From positions 714,001 to 778,000 of the forward strand of contig CP018227.1 in assembly GCA_016865035.1 (NCBI GenBank): 64,000 bases of DNA, in the 5' to 3' direction. Positions 28,255 through 38,237 of this stretch are shown in pieces. The notes under the pieces were generated by a model, which was not told the DNA's origin, made no database searches, and saw only the letters and a program-made list of their open reading frames with translations. The translations under genes and the position numbers were made by a program. Every line of letters begins with the position of its first letter. Within the stretch, counting starts at the first letter, position 1. This DNA comes from Kordiimonadales bacterium IMCC3096 (lineage in GTDB: Bacteria > Pseudomonadota > Alphaproteobacteria > Minwuiales > Minwuiaceae).

Positions 28255-29787
28255 ATGACGGGAGAGATCATCAGCGGCAACCGGGTTCTGACCATGGAAC
28301 AGCGGACGCTGAACACGGCCAGGGCGGCGCGGGCGCTGCATGAATCAGGCATCGGCCTGGACGACTGCGTCGCACTTTACCTGCGCAATGACTTTCCCTT
28401 CTTCGAGGCCTCGGGCGCCTGCGCCCAGATTGGTGCCTATGCCACCCCGATCAACTGGCATTACACGGCGGAGGAAGCCACCTACATCCTGCGTGACTGC
28501 GACGCGAAGGTGGTGGTGATCCATTCCGACCTGCTGCCGCCGATCCAGGACTCGATCCCCGATGGCGTGCTGGTCGTCGTGGTGCCGACACCGGACGAGA
28601 TCGCGGCAGCCTATGGCGTCAATGCAGCGGTGGACCTGCCGGAGGGCGCGGTGCTCTGGTCGGACTTCATTGCCGACCGGGAACCCTGGACCGAACTGCC
28701 GCCTGCCAGCCGTGGCACCATGATCTATACCTCCGGCACCACCGGTAACCCGAAGGGCGTGCGGCGTGATCCGATGGACGAGGACGCGCAGGCCCAGACC
28801 ACGCAGATGGTCTTCGAAGGCTTCGGCGTTCCCGCCGATTCCTCCGGCATCCGCTGTGCCATGACCGGGCCGATGTACCACAGTGCCCCCAATGCCTATG
28901 GCCTGGCGGCGGCCCGCGGTGGCGGCACGATCTACCTGCAGGCGCGCTTCGATGCCGAGGACCTGCTGCGGATGATCGACGAACTGAAGCTGACCCACAT
29001 GCATGTGGTGCCGACCATGTTCGTCCGCCTGCTACGCCTGCCGCCGGAGGTTCGCGCGAAATACGATGTCTCCAGCCTGGTGCACGTCATCCATGGCGCG
29101 GCCCCCTGCCCGCCGGATGCGAAGAAGCAGATGATCGACTGGTGGGGACCGGTGATCTACGAATATTACGGCTCGACGGAGAACGGCATCGTCACCGTGG
29201 TCACCAGCGAGATGGCGCTGTCCAAGCACGGCACGGTGGGCAAGCCGATCGCGGGCAATGTCATCCGAATCCTGGACGATGACGGCAAGGATGTACCGAC
29301 GGGCGAGATCGGCGAGGTCTACATCTGGCGCCCGAACCGCACCGACTTCACCTACAACAAGCGTGATGCCGCGCGGAAGGAAATGGAAATCGACGGTTTC
29401 CTGACCAACGGCGACATGGGCTGGCTGGACGAGGACGGCTGCCTGTTCCTGGCCGACCGCAAGAACGACATGGTGATATCCGGTGGCGTGAACATCTACC
29501 CCGCCGAGATCGAGAAGGTGCTGATCGGTTGCCCCGGTGTGCGGGACTGCGCCGTCTTCGGCATTCCGGACGCGGAGTTCGGCGAGTCCCTGGCCGCCCA
29601 TATCGAGGTCACGGACCCAAGCCTGGCACCGGAGGACGTGCAGTCCTTCCTGCGCCAGCACCTGGCCAAGTTCAAGGTACCCCGCAAGGTGGTGATCGAC
29701 GAAGCCCTGCCGCGCGAGGATTCGGGCAAGATCTTCAAGCGCAAGATCCGAGAACCCTATTGGGCCGGGATGCCCCGCCGCATCTGA
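28255..29787 (+). CDS. AMP-forming acyl-CoA ligase (fatty-acid/bile-acid-CoA ligase type)
   Basis: 510-aa ANL ligase. The phosphate loop is MIYTSGTTGNPKGVRR. YGSTENGIVTVV is the A5 motif, WLDEDGCLFLADRKNDMVISGG covers A7-A8 with the hinge (quoted in part), and the C-terminal catalytic lysine is in REDSGKIFKRKIR. It resembles FadD-like ligases that use medium or cyclic carboxylates. GGGGAGG lies about ten bases before ATG 28255. It is convergent with aidB. Neighbouring acyl-CoA enzymes suggest a catabolic role. Confidence 0.88.
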   Translation: MTGEIISGNRVLTMEQRTLNTARAARALHESGIGLDDCVALYLRNDFPFFEASGACAQIGAYATPINWHYTAEEATYILRDCDAKVVVIHSDLLPPIQDSIPDGVLVVVVPTPDEIAAAYGVNAAVDLPEGAVLWSDFIADREPWTELPPASRGTMIYTSGTTGNPKGVRRDPMDEDAQAQTTQMVFEGFGVPADSSGIRCAMTGPMYHSAPNAYGLAAARGGGTIYLQARFDAEDLLRMIDELKLTHMHVVPTMFVRLLRLPPEVRAKYDVSSLVHVIHGAAPCPPDAKKQMIDWWGPVIYEYYGSTENGIVTVVTSEMALSKHGTVGKPIAGNVIRILDDDGKDVPTGEIGEVYIWRPNRTDFTYNKRDAARKEMEIDGFLTNGDMGWLDEDGCLFLADRKNDMVISGGVNIYPAEIEKVLIGCPGVRDCAVFGIPDAEFGESLAAHIEVTDPSLAPEDVQSFLRQHLAKFKVPRKVVIDEALPREDSGKIFKRKIREPYWAGMPRRI

Positions 29788-29827
29788 ACGGCGGCGCGGT
29801 CGCCGGACAGCAGGACGTGTCGCCCCC

Positions 29828-31501
29828 TCACGCCGCGACGGGGGTTGCGCGATCAATCATCGGCTGCAGCTCCAGACCCGGTTCCAGGGTGCCGAAGGCG
29901 TGGCCCCAGTTGCCGTCGAGGCGGCTGGCGAGGAAGGCGTTGGCGACGGCTGTCGGCGCGTGGGCGGTCAGCAGCGTGGCCTGCAGTGTCAGCGCCATCC
30001 GCTCCACCACCGCACGGGCACGGAACTCGATATCCTCCAGCCGTCCCAGTTCCGCCATCAGACCGTCGATGGCCCGGTCGAGGCGGGTATCGCGTCCGCG
30101 CGCGGCACTGATCTCGGCCACGAAGGCCTCCACCGATTCCGGCTCCCGCTGCATGGCGCGCAGCACGTCCAGGCAGATGACATTGCCCGACCCCTCCCAG
30201 ATGCCGTTCAGCGGTGACTCACGATAGAGGCGCGGCAGGATGGTCTCCTCCACATAGCCCGCACCCCCCAGACACTCCATGGCTTCGCCCACCACCACGC
30301 CGACGCGCTTGCAGGTCCAGTACTTGCCGACCGCGACGCCCAGGCGGGCAAAGGCTGCGGCCTGCTCATCGCTCGCGCCCTCGTCGAAGGCGCGGGCAAG
30401 GCGCATGGACAGCATGGTCGCGGCCTCCTGCTCCAGCGACAGGTCGGCGACGACATTGCGCATCAGCGGCTGCTGCGACAGCTTCCGCTGGAACGCCATT
30501 CGGTGCTCCACATGGTGTCCGGCCTGAATCACGGCCTGCCGCATCAGGGCCGTCGGGCCGATGGTGCAGTCCAGCCGCGTGTGGGTGACCATGGAGATGA
30601 TGGTGCGGACGCCGCGCCCTTCCTCCCCCACCATCATCGCCTCGGCCCCGTGATACTCGATCTCGCTGGAGGCATTCGACTTGTTGCCCAGCTTGTCCTT
30701 CAGGCGCTGAAGCTGGATGGCGTTGCGACTGCCGTCCTGACGCCAGCGCGGCACCAGAAAGCAGGAAACACCGGCATCCTCCTCCGTATAGGCCAGGGTC
30801 AGGAAGGCATCGCACATGGGGGCGGAACAGAACCACTTGTGGCCGGTCAGCTCATAGATCTCCCCCGGCCCCTGACGGCCGCGCGCCACCGCACGCGTGG
30901 TATTGGCGCGGATGTCGGACCCGCCCTGCTTCTCCGTCATCGCCATGCCCATGGTCAGTCCCGACTTCTGCGCGGCGGGGATGGAGCGGCTGTCGTAGGA
31001 CCGGCTCATCACACCTTCCTGCCAGAAGGCCGTCGCCTCCGGCTGGTGCTGCAGGGCGGGTTTCACGGCGTAGGTCATGGTCAGCGGGCAGCAGACCCCC
31101 GCCTCCACCTGATACATCATGTACAGCATGGCCGCGTGAGCCACGTGACCGCCGGGCTTGCCCTCCCAGGCAATGGAGTGCTGTCCATGCTTCATGCCCA
31201 GCGCCATCAGGGCGTGGTAGCCGGGATGGAACTCCGCCTCGTCCACCCGCTGGCCGTAGCGGTCATGGGTCTTCAGCACCGGCGGAAAGACATTGGCAAG
31301 TCGGCCGTGCTCCAGGGTCTCCGACAGTCCCAGTTCGGCACCATAGGCATCGACTGCCCCGGCGTGCGCCGCCGCACCTTCCCGCGTCAGGGCTTCCACC
31401 AGCGCCGGGTCTGAGCGGCAGAGATTGTAGTCCTCCAGCGGCGGCGGCTGGTTGAAGACGTCATGCGTCGCCAGATCGGTGCGCGGATTGTGGGCAGCCA
31501 T
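29828..31501 (-). CDS. aidB: AidB-like acyl-CoA dehydrogenase-family flavoprotein
   Basis: 557 aa, longer than standard acyl-CoA dehydrogenases (about 380 aa), as for AidB. Diagnostic stretches are FNQPPPLEDYNLCRSD at the N-terminus, GMAMTEKQGGSDIRANTT, LTGHKWFCSAPMCDAFL and LGGAGYVEETILPRLYRE. E. coli AidB is a DNA-binding flavoprotein of the adaptive response to alkylation; many relatives may simply oxidise acyl-CoAs. GGGAGGA lies before ATG 31501. No ada, alkA or alkB is beside it; the surroundings are acyl-CoA genes. Confidence 0.9.
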   Translation of the reverse strand: MAAHNPRTDLATHDVFNQPPPLEDYNLCRSDPALVEALTREGAAAHAGAVDAYGAELGLSETLEHGRLANVFPPVLKTHDRYGQRVDEAEFHPGYHALMALGMKHGQHSIAWEGKPGGHVAHAAMLYMMYQVEAGVCCPLTMTYAVKPALQHQPEATAFWQEGVMSRSYDSRSIPAAQKSGLTMGMAMTEKQGGSDIRANTTRAVARGRQGPGEIYELTGHKWFCSAPMCDAFLTLAYTEEDAGVSCFLVPRWRQDGSRNAIQLQRLKDKLGNKSNASSEIEYHGAEAMMVGEEGRGVRTIISMVTHTRLDCTIGPTALMRQAVIQAGHHVEHRMAFQRKLSQQPLMRNVVADLSLEQEAATMLSMRLARAFDEGASDEQAAAFARLGVAVGKYWTCKRVGVVVGEAMECLGGAGYVEETILPRLYRESPLNGIWEGSGNVICLDVLRAMQREPESVEAFVAEISAARGRDTRLDRAIDGLMAELGRLEDIEFRARAVVERMALTLQATLLTAHAPTAVANAFLASRLDGNWGHAFGTLEPGLELQPMIDRATPVAA

Positions 31502-31590
31502 GGCGATTCCTCCCTTGTCGCGACATGTCTCTGGCGGTGAGTATGGGCACAGCCGACAGACAATGGCAATCGACGCGGAGGAGGCGTGCA

Positions 31591-32871
31591 ATGGTCGACC
31601 AGGAACTGGCGAAACGTATCGTGGCGGAGGTGGATCGCGGCTTCGACGCGCAGATCGCCTTCACGCAGGACCTTGTCCGCTTCCCCTCCCAGCGGGGTCA
31701 GGAGCATACCGCCCAGGACTTCCTGCATGACGCCTTTGCCGACCGTGGCCTGAAGATGGACCGATGGACCATCGACGTGGGCGACATCGAGCATCATCCG
31801 GGCTTCTCCCCAGTCAATGTTTCCTACGACAATGCGGTCAATGTGGTCGGCACCCATCGCCCGCGTCAGAAGACCGGCCGGTCCCTGATCCTGAACGGTC
31901 ATGTCGATGTGGTCCCTGTCGGCCCCCTCGACATGTGGACCGCCCCACCCTATGAGCCGCGCATCGATGGCGACTGGCTGTATGGTCGTGGTTCCGGCGA
32001 CATGAAGGCCGGGATCGCCGCCAACCTGTTCGCGCTGGATGCGCTGAAACGGGCCGGGGTGCAGCCTGCCGCGACGGTCTACATGCAGTCGGTCACCGAA
32101 GAGGAATGCACCGGAAACGGCGCTCTCGCCTGTCTGACACGCGGCTATCACGCCGACGCGGTGCTGATCACGGAACCGACACACGACTGCCTGGTGCGCG
32201 CCAATGTGGGCGTGCTCTGGTTCCAGGTGGAGGTGCGGGGCCGCCCGGCGCATGTCTATGAATCCACCGTCGGCTCCAGCGCCATCATCGCCGCCTACAG
32301 CCTGATCAACGCCCTGCAGGGCCTGGAAACCGAGATGAATGCGGAGAAGGGCGAGCACCGCTATTTCGAGGACATGGCCAAGCCGATCACCATCAACATC
32401 GGCAAGATCGCGGGCGGAGACTGGGCTTCCTCCGTCCCGGCGTGGTGCCGCTTCGACGTGCGGGCCGGCATCTATCCCGGCACCTCGGTGGAGGAGGCGA
32501 AGCAGCGCGTCGAGCAGGCCCTGCGGTCGGCCTGCATCGACGATCCGTTCCTGTCCAACCATCCGCCCAGCGTCACCTACAATGGCTTCACGGCGGAGGG
32601 CTATACGCTGGAACCTGGCTCGGATGCGGAGGCCTGCCTGGCCGCGGCGCACCAGCGCGTGCGGGACGTGGCCCTGACCGATGCGACCATTCCCGCCTAC
32701 CTGGATGCGCGCGTGGCGGTGCTCTATGACGACACGCCCGCCCTTGTCTACGGGCCGGTGTCGGAACATATCCATGGCTTCGACGAACGCGTCAGCATCA
32801 GCTCGACGCGGGAGGTCACGCGCACGGTAGCGCTGTTCATGGCCGACTGGTGCGGCGTGGAAACGGTTTGA
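31591..32871 (+). CDS. M20-family metallohydrolase (ArgE/DapE-like)
   Basis: 426-aa zinc-dependent amidohydrolase or peptidase. Metal ligands are visible as H in LNGHVDVVPV, D in YGRGSGDMKAG, the acid pair in VTEEECTGNG, a further acid in LITEPTHD and the last H in SEHIHGFDE. A dimerisation domain lies around residues 210-330. GGAGGAGG precedes the ATG six bases away. It is divergent from aidB. The family removes N-acyl groups from amino acids or related compounds; the substrate is not deducible. Confidence 0.88.
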   Translation: MVDQELAKRIVAEVDRGFDAQIAFTQDLVRFPSQRGQEHTAQDFLHDAFADRGLKMDRWTIDVGDIEHHPGFSPVNVSYDNAVNVVGTHRPRQKTGRSLILNGHVDVVPVGPLDMWTAPPYEPRIDGDWLYGRGSGDMKAGIAANLFALDALKRAGVQPAATVYMQSVTEEECTGNGALACLTRGYHADAVLITEPTHDCLVRANVGVLWFQVEVRGRPAHVYESTVGSSAIIAAYSLINALQGLETEMNAEKGEHRYFEDMAKPITINIGKIAGGDWASSVPAWCRFDVRAGIYPGTSVEEAKQRVEQALRSACIDDPFLSNHPPSVTYNGFTAEGYTLEPGSDAEACLAAAHQRVRDVALTDATIPAYLDARVAVLYDDTPALVYGPVSEHIHGFDERVSISSTREVTRTVALFMADWCGVETV

Positions 32872-32901
32872 GTCACTTGCGCGCTGACTGAGTCGTTTGC
32901 G
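32870..32901. repeat. Two 12-bp direct repeats with 20-bp period
   Basis: GAGTCACTTGCG (32870-32881) and GAGTCGTTTGCG (32890-32901) differ at two positions and are spaced about two helical turns apart, just before the MDR oxidoreductase gene and overlapping the end of the M20 gene. The arrangement could be an activator site but may be chance. Confidence 0.3.
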
Positions 32902-32937
32902 GTCCATGGACAAACACCACAACGGGGAGACAACAAC

Positions 32938-33948
<1,011 letters not shown>

Positions 33949-33982
33949 GCCAGGCCTGTACCGCCCGACCCATTGCGGACAG

Positions 33983-34013
33983 CGGCGCTCGCGGATCAGG
34001 TCCGCGAGCGCCG
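33983..34013. terminator. Bidirectional terminator between MDR and SDR genes
   Basis: A 13-bp perfect stem (CGGCGCTCGCGGA with its complement) and a 5-base loop lie between two convergent stops. No T-run follows on either strand, but the position and symmetry suit a shared terminator. Confidence 0.6.
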
Positions 34014-34023
34014 TGTCGGGGCC

Positions 34024-34800
34024 TCAGCCGCCGGAGATGGTCACGCCACCATCGACGCTGATGGTCTGACCGGTGAGGAAGCTGCCTTCCTTCGACGCCA
34101 TGTAGACGGCGAGGCCGGCGATCTCCTCAGGCTCACCAATGCGGTTCAGCGGCGCCTGCGCCTCCGAGCGGGCGCGGAACTTCGGGTCTTCCCAGAGCGC
34201 GCGGGCGAAGTCGGTCTTGATCAGGCCCGGCGCGATGGCGTTTGCACGGATGTTGTGGTGGCCGAACTCGCAGGCCAGGTTCCGCACCAGCTGCATGTCG
34301 GCGGCCTTGGAGATGCAGTAGCCGCCGATCACCTTCGATCCGCGATGCCCGCCGATGGAGGACACGATGATGATCGCGCCGTCCTTCCGCTCGATCATTT
34401 CCGGGATCACCATCGAGCACAGCCAATGGTTCGACTTGATGTTCACGTTCATGATCTTGTCGAAGGCATCGTCAGGGATGTCGAGCGAGGAACCGTAGTA
34501 GGGGTTCACCGCCGCATTGCCGACCAGGATGTCGATGGGACCGAATTCCTTGCGGGTTTCCGCAACCAGCTGCTCCAGCTGTTCCTTGTAGGAAATGTTG
34601 CACGGAATGCCGATGGCCCTGCCGCCATTTGCGGCGTGGTTGGCATTGATGTCCTTGGTGACGGCCTCCACCGCGTCCGCCTTGCGGCTGGAGACGACGA
34701 CATTGGCACCCTGCTTCGCGAAGGCCTCCGCGATGGCCTTGCCGATGCCCTTCGTGGAACCGGTAACGATGGCGGTCTTGCCGCGCAGATCAAACATCAT
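34024..34800 (-). CDS. Short-chain dehydrogenase/reductase
   Basis: 258-aa classical SDR. The cofactor motif is TGSTKGIGKAIAEAF, the NAAVNP motif replaces NNAG, the catalytic serine lies in IIIVSSIGGHRGS and YxxxK in GGYCISKAADM. The substrate-loop end and C-terminus (LTGQTISVDGG) are standard. Start 34800 is chosen because GGGGGAGAG lies about eight bases upstream; the frame stays open further but without family similarity. It is close in form to dehydrogenases acting on 3-hydroxyacyl or alcohol substrates; the role is not defined. Confidence 0.9.
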   Translation of the reverse strand: MMFDLRGKTAIVTGSTKGIGKAIAEAFAKQGANVVVSSRKADAVEAVTKDINANHAANGGRAIGIPCNISYKEQLEQLVAETRKEFGPIDILVGNAAVNPYYGSSLDIPDDAFDKIMNVNIKSNHWLCSMVIPEMIERKDGAIIIVSSIGGHRGSKVIGGYCISKAADMQLVRNLACEFGHHNIRANAIAPGLIKTDFARALWEDPKFRARSEAQAPLNRIGEPEEIAGLAVYMASKEGSFLTGQTISVDGGVTISGG

Positions 34801-34910
34801 GGTCTTGCTCTCCCCCTCAGGTTTCCGGCCCGGATGCCGGTGGCTGCCGGGCACATTAGATGGTTCTCGCACGGGATGGAATCGGTGCTGCGGCGATAGT
34901 GGCCATTCCG

Positions 34911-35693
34911 CTATCGCCGGACGGCCAGCGCCTCCACCGGCAGCCCGTTGCCGCGCCAGGCGGCATAGAGCTCCAGCGCCAGATAATCGTCGGAGCCGAG
35001 TGCGCCAGGTTCCGCCAGACGCTGGTCGTCGCAGAACCGGAAGCGGCGATGCACCGACCCGACCTCTCCCCAGCGCAGCAGGTACCCGGGCAGCCCATTG
35101 GTCTGACCCTGCGTCAGTTGCTCCCCCCGCAACCACAGGCCGACGCGTTCGTCGTGGCACTGGAAGCAGGCCAGGTTCATCTGGCCCCGCCGTTCGGTAT
35201 AGAGGGCCCGACCGCGATCGAGGTAGGGACGGGCAGCGCCATCCACGCGCACGGCCATCGGCATCCCGTCGGAGCGTTCCCGCACGGCGAGCATCAGCGA
35301 CAGCATGGCCTCCGACCCCAGCGCCAGCGCAGGTGCGGACATGCGCACCGTCCGGCAGCGGTTGATCTGTCCCTCCAGCGCGGTCAGCGCCCCATCCACC
35401 ACCTTCGGAAACGTCGTGGCGGCACCGCGCAGATCAGCAGCGCCGTGACAGTCCGCGCAGGCCTTCTTCGCCGCACCCTCGACCCGGCTGAAGGCACTCT
35501 GCCCCCGCTCCAGCCAGAACAGTGCCGGATTGGCAAAGCTGTCGCGCTGCATCTCCTGCACAGCGGGGGTCGCAAGCGCATGGCCCGATACGGGCGGCGC
35601 GGGCCGGTCAGGCATGTCTTCCGCCATTGCCGGACGGGCGGGCGTGAACCAGATAGAAGCTGCAACCAGCAGCGAGAAGAGGAACCCGTTCAT
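34911..35693 (-). CDS. soxA: Sulfur-oxidation dihaem cytochrome c SoxA
   Basis: SoxA subunit of SoxAX, which attaches thiosulfate to the SoxYZ carrier in the periplasm. A signal peptide ends at AMA-E (about residue 24). Two CxxCH haem sites are CADCH (79-83) and CFQCH (176-180). Cys113 in INRCR and Cys221 in RRFRFCDDQ match the distal haem ligands of dihaem SoxA. The ending YLALELYAAWRGNGLPVEAL is diagnostic. No soxX, soxYZ, soxB or soxCD is in the window, so this gene is isolated. Its ATG shares CATG with the divergent VOC gene, and no good ribosome site precedes it. Confidence 0.9.
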   Translation of the reverse strand: MNGFLFSLLVAASIWFTPARPAMAEDMPDRPAPPVSGHALATPAVQEMQRDSFANPALFWLERGQSAFSRVEGAAKKACADCHGAADLRGAATTFPKVVDGALTALEGQINRCRTVRMSAPALALGSEAMLSLMLAVRERSDGMPMAVRVDGAARPYLDRGRALYTERRGQMNLACFQCHDERVGLWLRGEQLTQGQTNGLPGYLLRWGEVGSVHRRFRFCDDQRLAEPGALGSDDYLALELYAAWRGNGLPVEALAVRR

Positions 35694-36081
35694 GTCACTG
35701 AGTATCGCAAGGATCGATCATGTTGTCCTTCACGTCAGCGAGATGGACCGCGCCCTCGACTTCTACACCAATGTCCTGGGCTGCGAAGTCGCCCGCACGG
35801 TCGAGAGCCTGGGGCTGGTCCAGATGCGTGCCGGGGCCAGCATGATCGACCTGGTACCTGGCCGTGATCCGGAAGCCTCCACCCCGGCGGCGCGGAACAT
35901 GGATCACTTCTGTGTCCGCGTGGATCCATGGGACGAGACGGCCATCCGCGACCACCTTGCGGCGCACGGTGTGGCGGTGGGCGAGACCAGGACACGTGTC
36001 GGCGCGGAGGGCGCCGGTCCGTCGATCTACCTCACCGACCCGGACGGCAATGTCGTCGAACTGAAAGGTCCGGCCACCTGA
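35692..36081 (+). CDS. VOC-superfamily (glyoxalase/bleomycin-resistance fold) protein
   Basis: 129-aa single VOC module pair. It has the first metal-ligand-like H in IDHVVLHVSEMD, LDFYTNVLGCEV, H in NMDHFCVRVD and the terminal acid in YLTDPDGNVVELKG. This is the virulence-type VOC pattern seen in glyoxalase I-like and extradiol-like proteins; the substrate is unknown. AGAGGA lies about nine bases upstream, inside soxA's signal-peptide codons, and the start codon overlaps that of soxA on the other strand. Confidence 0.86.
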   Translation: MSLSIARIDHVVLHVSEMDRALDFYTNVLGCEVARTVESLGLVQMRAGASMIDLVPGRDPEASTPAARNMDHFCVRVDPWDETAIRDHLAAHGVAVGETRTRVGAEGAGPSIYLTDPDGNVVELKGPAT

Positions 36082-36109
36082 CCGCTATCACCATTCACTG
36101 GTAAACGCT

Positions 36110-36139
36110 TTGTTCAGCATGATTGGTTAGCGCTACACT
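36110..36139 (+). promoter_or_regulatory. Candidate promoter of the HD-GYP-like/heparinase-like operon
   Basis: TTGTTC and TACACT are separated by 18 bp, ending 28 bp before the ATG of the sensor gene, in a locally AT-rich stretch. It is a plausible sigma-70-type promoter by spacing. Confidence 0.35.
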
Positions 36140-36167
36140 GGTCTGCACCTTTCAGGCTGGACCTGTC

Positions 36168-38237
36168 ATGACCGAAACAAGCGTTTCCGCGATTTCCGAT
36201 GCCATAGGCGGTGACCGGCGCCAGATGCGTCGGCGCGCCGCGCGGGCCCTTGTGGCGCTGCTGCTCGTGGCGATCGTGGCGGTGCTGGGCATTGTCTGGT
36301 TCGCGGACAGTGAACGTGACCGCCTGACTGCCGAATGGGAGATCCGCCTGGGCCTGGTGGCCGACAGTCGCAAGGCGGCCGTGGAGGACTGGCTCAACGA
36401 ACGTCGCGGCGAAGTGCTCCGACTGGCGGCAAACCGCACCGTGCAGTTCCATCTGGTCGACCTTGCCGACCCGGAACTGGCGCGGGAGGAAACCGACAGC
36501 AGCCGCCTCTATATCGAAGGGCTGATGACGTCAGAGGCAGAACGTGGCGGCTACCTGTCGCCGCGCGGTCAGGTGGCGACGGCTGGCCACGATACGTCTG
36601 CCCAGGGTGGTCTGATCCTGCTGGATGCCAGCAACAACATTGTCGCCCAGACCCCCGGCGCACCTGATCCGACATCCCTGTTGCCGGACAGTCTGCGACC
36701 CGGCCAGGTCCGGGTTTCGCCCCCGTTCGCGGCGGGTGACGGCACGGCCATGATCGCGCTGTTCAGTGCCATCAGCGCCCCCGAAGGCAGCACCGATGGC
36801 GGGATCGGCCTGCTTGTGGCCATCCGACCGCTCGGTGATGACTTCTTTCATCGGCTGGAACAACCCGGCGACACGACAAGCGGTGCCGAGACCTTCCTGA
36901 CAGATTTCAACGACAGCCATATCCGCTATCTGAGTCCTCTCGACGACGGGGCCGCGCCGCTCACGCGCCAGATCCCGGCCTCCATGGCCGAGCGGGCGGC
37001 GGTCGCCCTGCAGGGCATGCCGGCCGGCAGTGGCAGCTTCGTCGGCTATGCCGGTGATGAGGTACTGGCGGTCAGCCGACAGATCATCGGTACCGGCTGG
37101 ACACTGATCCGGCAGATCCCGAGCGACCAGGCCCTGTCCGGTGGCATTCGCCGCATCTGGCTGATCTCGGGCACCCTGTTGCTGGCGCTGCTGCTGGCAG
37201 CCGCCACTGTAGTCGCCGTCTGGCGTCACGCCATCAGCGACCGGCTGGCGGATGCGGCGAGCAACCTGTCGGTCGCACTGAAGGAATCCGACCGCCTGAG
37301 CCGTCTGCTGCGCAACGTGGCAGACGCTGTCCCCAACGGCATCACAGCGGTCGACCGGGAGGAGAAGGTACTGTTCGGCAACCGCGCCGCCTTCGACCAC
37401 ATCGGTATCCCGGCGAATGAGGCGGAGGGCATGCCGCTGATCAACCTGCTCGGCCCCGGCGGCAGCGCCCCCCTGCATGCGGCCAACGCCATGGTGCGGG
37501 AAGGCCATCAGACCATGCGGTACGTGGACGACCACGGGGCCGGGGCGAATCGTTCCGTGATCCAGCGCATTCATGTGCCGCTGGATGACGATGGCGTGCT
37601 GATTGTCGCCGAGAACTTGACCGAGATCGTCGTGGAGCGGGAAGCGCGGGCGGCACAGCTTGATGCGCTGGTCAACGTCCTGGTCGATCTGATTGACGCC
37701 CGTGACCAGTTTGCCGCGTACCATTCGCATCGGGTTGCACGGCTTTCGCGGCGGATGGCCGAAGCCATGAAGCTGCCCAGACCGCAGATCGTGGCAGCGG
37801 AAACCGCCGCACGCCTGATGAACCTGGGCAAGCTGCGCATCGATCCGGCGATCCTGACCAAGACGGAGGGGCTGACCCCCGATGAACTGGCCGAGGTCCG
37901 CGACAGCATCCTGCATTCCGCAGATCTAGTGGAGGGTATTCCCTTCGATGGACCGGTGGTCGAGACCCTGCGTCAGATGCAGGAGCGTCTGGACGGCAGT
38001 GGTCGACCGAACGGGGTCAGTGGCGACAACCTGCTGGTTCCGGCCCAGATCGTCTCCCTGGCGAACGCCTATGTTGCCCTGATCAGCGAACGTGCCCATC
38101 GGGCCGCGCGCACGCCGGAGCAGGCACTGGAACAGCTCTGGCCGGAAGCCGAGAAGACCTGGCGGCGCACGGTCATTGCGGCGCTGGTGCAAGCCAATGA
38201 CGCGGCCGCAGAGGCGGAGTCCGGCGGAGACAACTGA
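36168..38237 (+). CDS. Membrane sensor with periplasmic domain, PAS-like domain and degenerate HD-GYP domain
   Basis: 689 aa. The first membrane helix (residues 26-46) is followed by a periplasmic dCache-like sensor (47-325), a second helix (330-352), a PAS-like region (380-490) and an HD-GYP-like domain (505-680). Working HD-GYP c-di-GMP phosphodiesterases need HD, HHE and GYP motifs. Here HD is MN (551-552, retaining LGKL), the HHE position is QMQE (603-606) and GYP is GRP (612-614), while the shape around HSHRVARLSRRMAEA and DGSGRPNG is kept. It is therefore probably not a phosphodiesterase; it may bind nucleotide or a partner. The stop overlaps the next start as TGATG. Confidence 0.85.
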   Translation: MTETSVSAISDAIGGDRRQMRRRAARALVALLLVAIVAVLGIVWFADSERDRLTAEWEIRLGLVADSRKAAVEDWLNERRGEVLRLAANRTVQFHLVDLADPELAREETDSSRLYIEGLMTSEAERGGYLSPRGQVATAGHDTSAQGGLILLDASNNIVAQTPGAPDPTSLLPDSLRPGQVRVSPPFAAGDGTAMIALFSAISAPEGSTDGGIGLLVAIRPLGDDFFHRLEQPGDTTSGAETFLTDFNDSHIRYLSPLDDGAAPLTRQIPASMAERAAVALQGMPAGSGSFVGYAGDEVLAVSRQIIGTGWTLIRQIPSDQALSGGIRRIWLISGTLLLALLLAAATVVAVWRHAISDRLADAASNLSVALKESDRLSRLLRNVADAVPNGITAVDREEKVLFGNRAAFDHIGIPANEAEGMPLINLLGPGGSAPLHAANAMVREGHQTMRYVDDHGAGANRSVIQRIHVPLDDDGVLIVAENLTEIVVEREARAAQLDALVNVLVDLIDARDQFAAYHSHRVARLSRRMAEAMKLPRPQIVAAETAARLMNLGKLRIDPAILTKTEGLTPDELAEVRDSILHSADLVEGIPFDGPVVETLRQMQERLDGSGRPNGVSGDNLLVPAQIVSLANAYVALISERAHRAARTPEQALEQLWPEAEKTWRRTVIAALVQANDAAAEAESGGDN

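Noticed and set aside
36531-37916. Open frame on the minus strand across the degenerate HD-GYP gene
   Set aside because: No ribosome site or motif, and the plus-strand protein has a coherent domain order.
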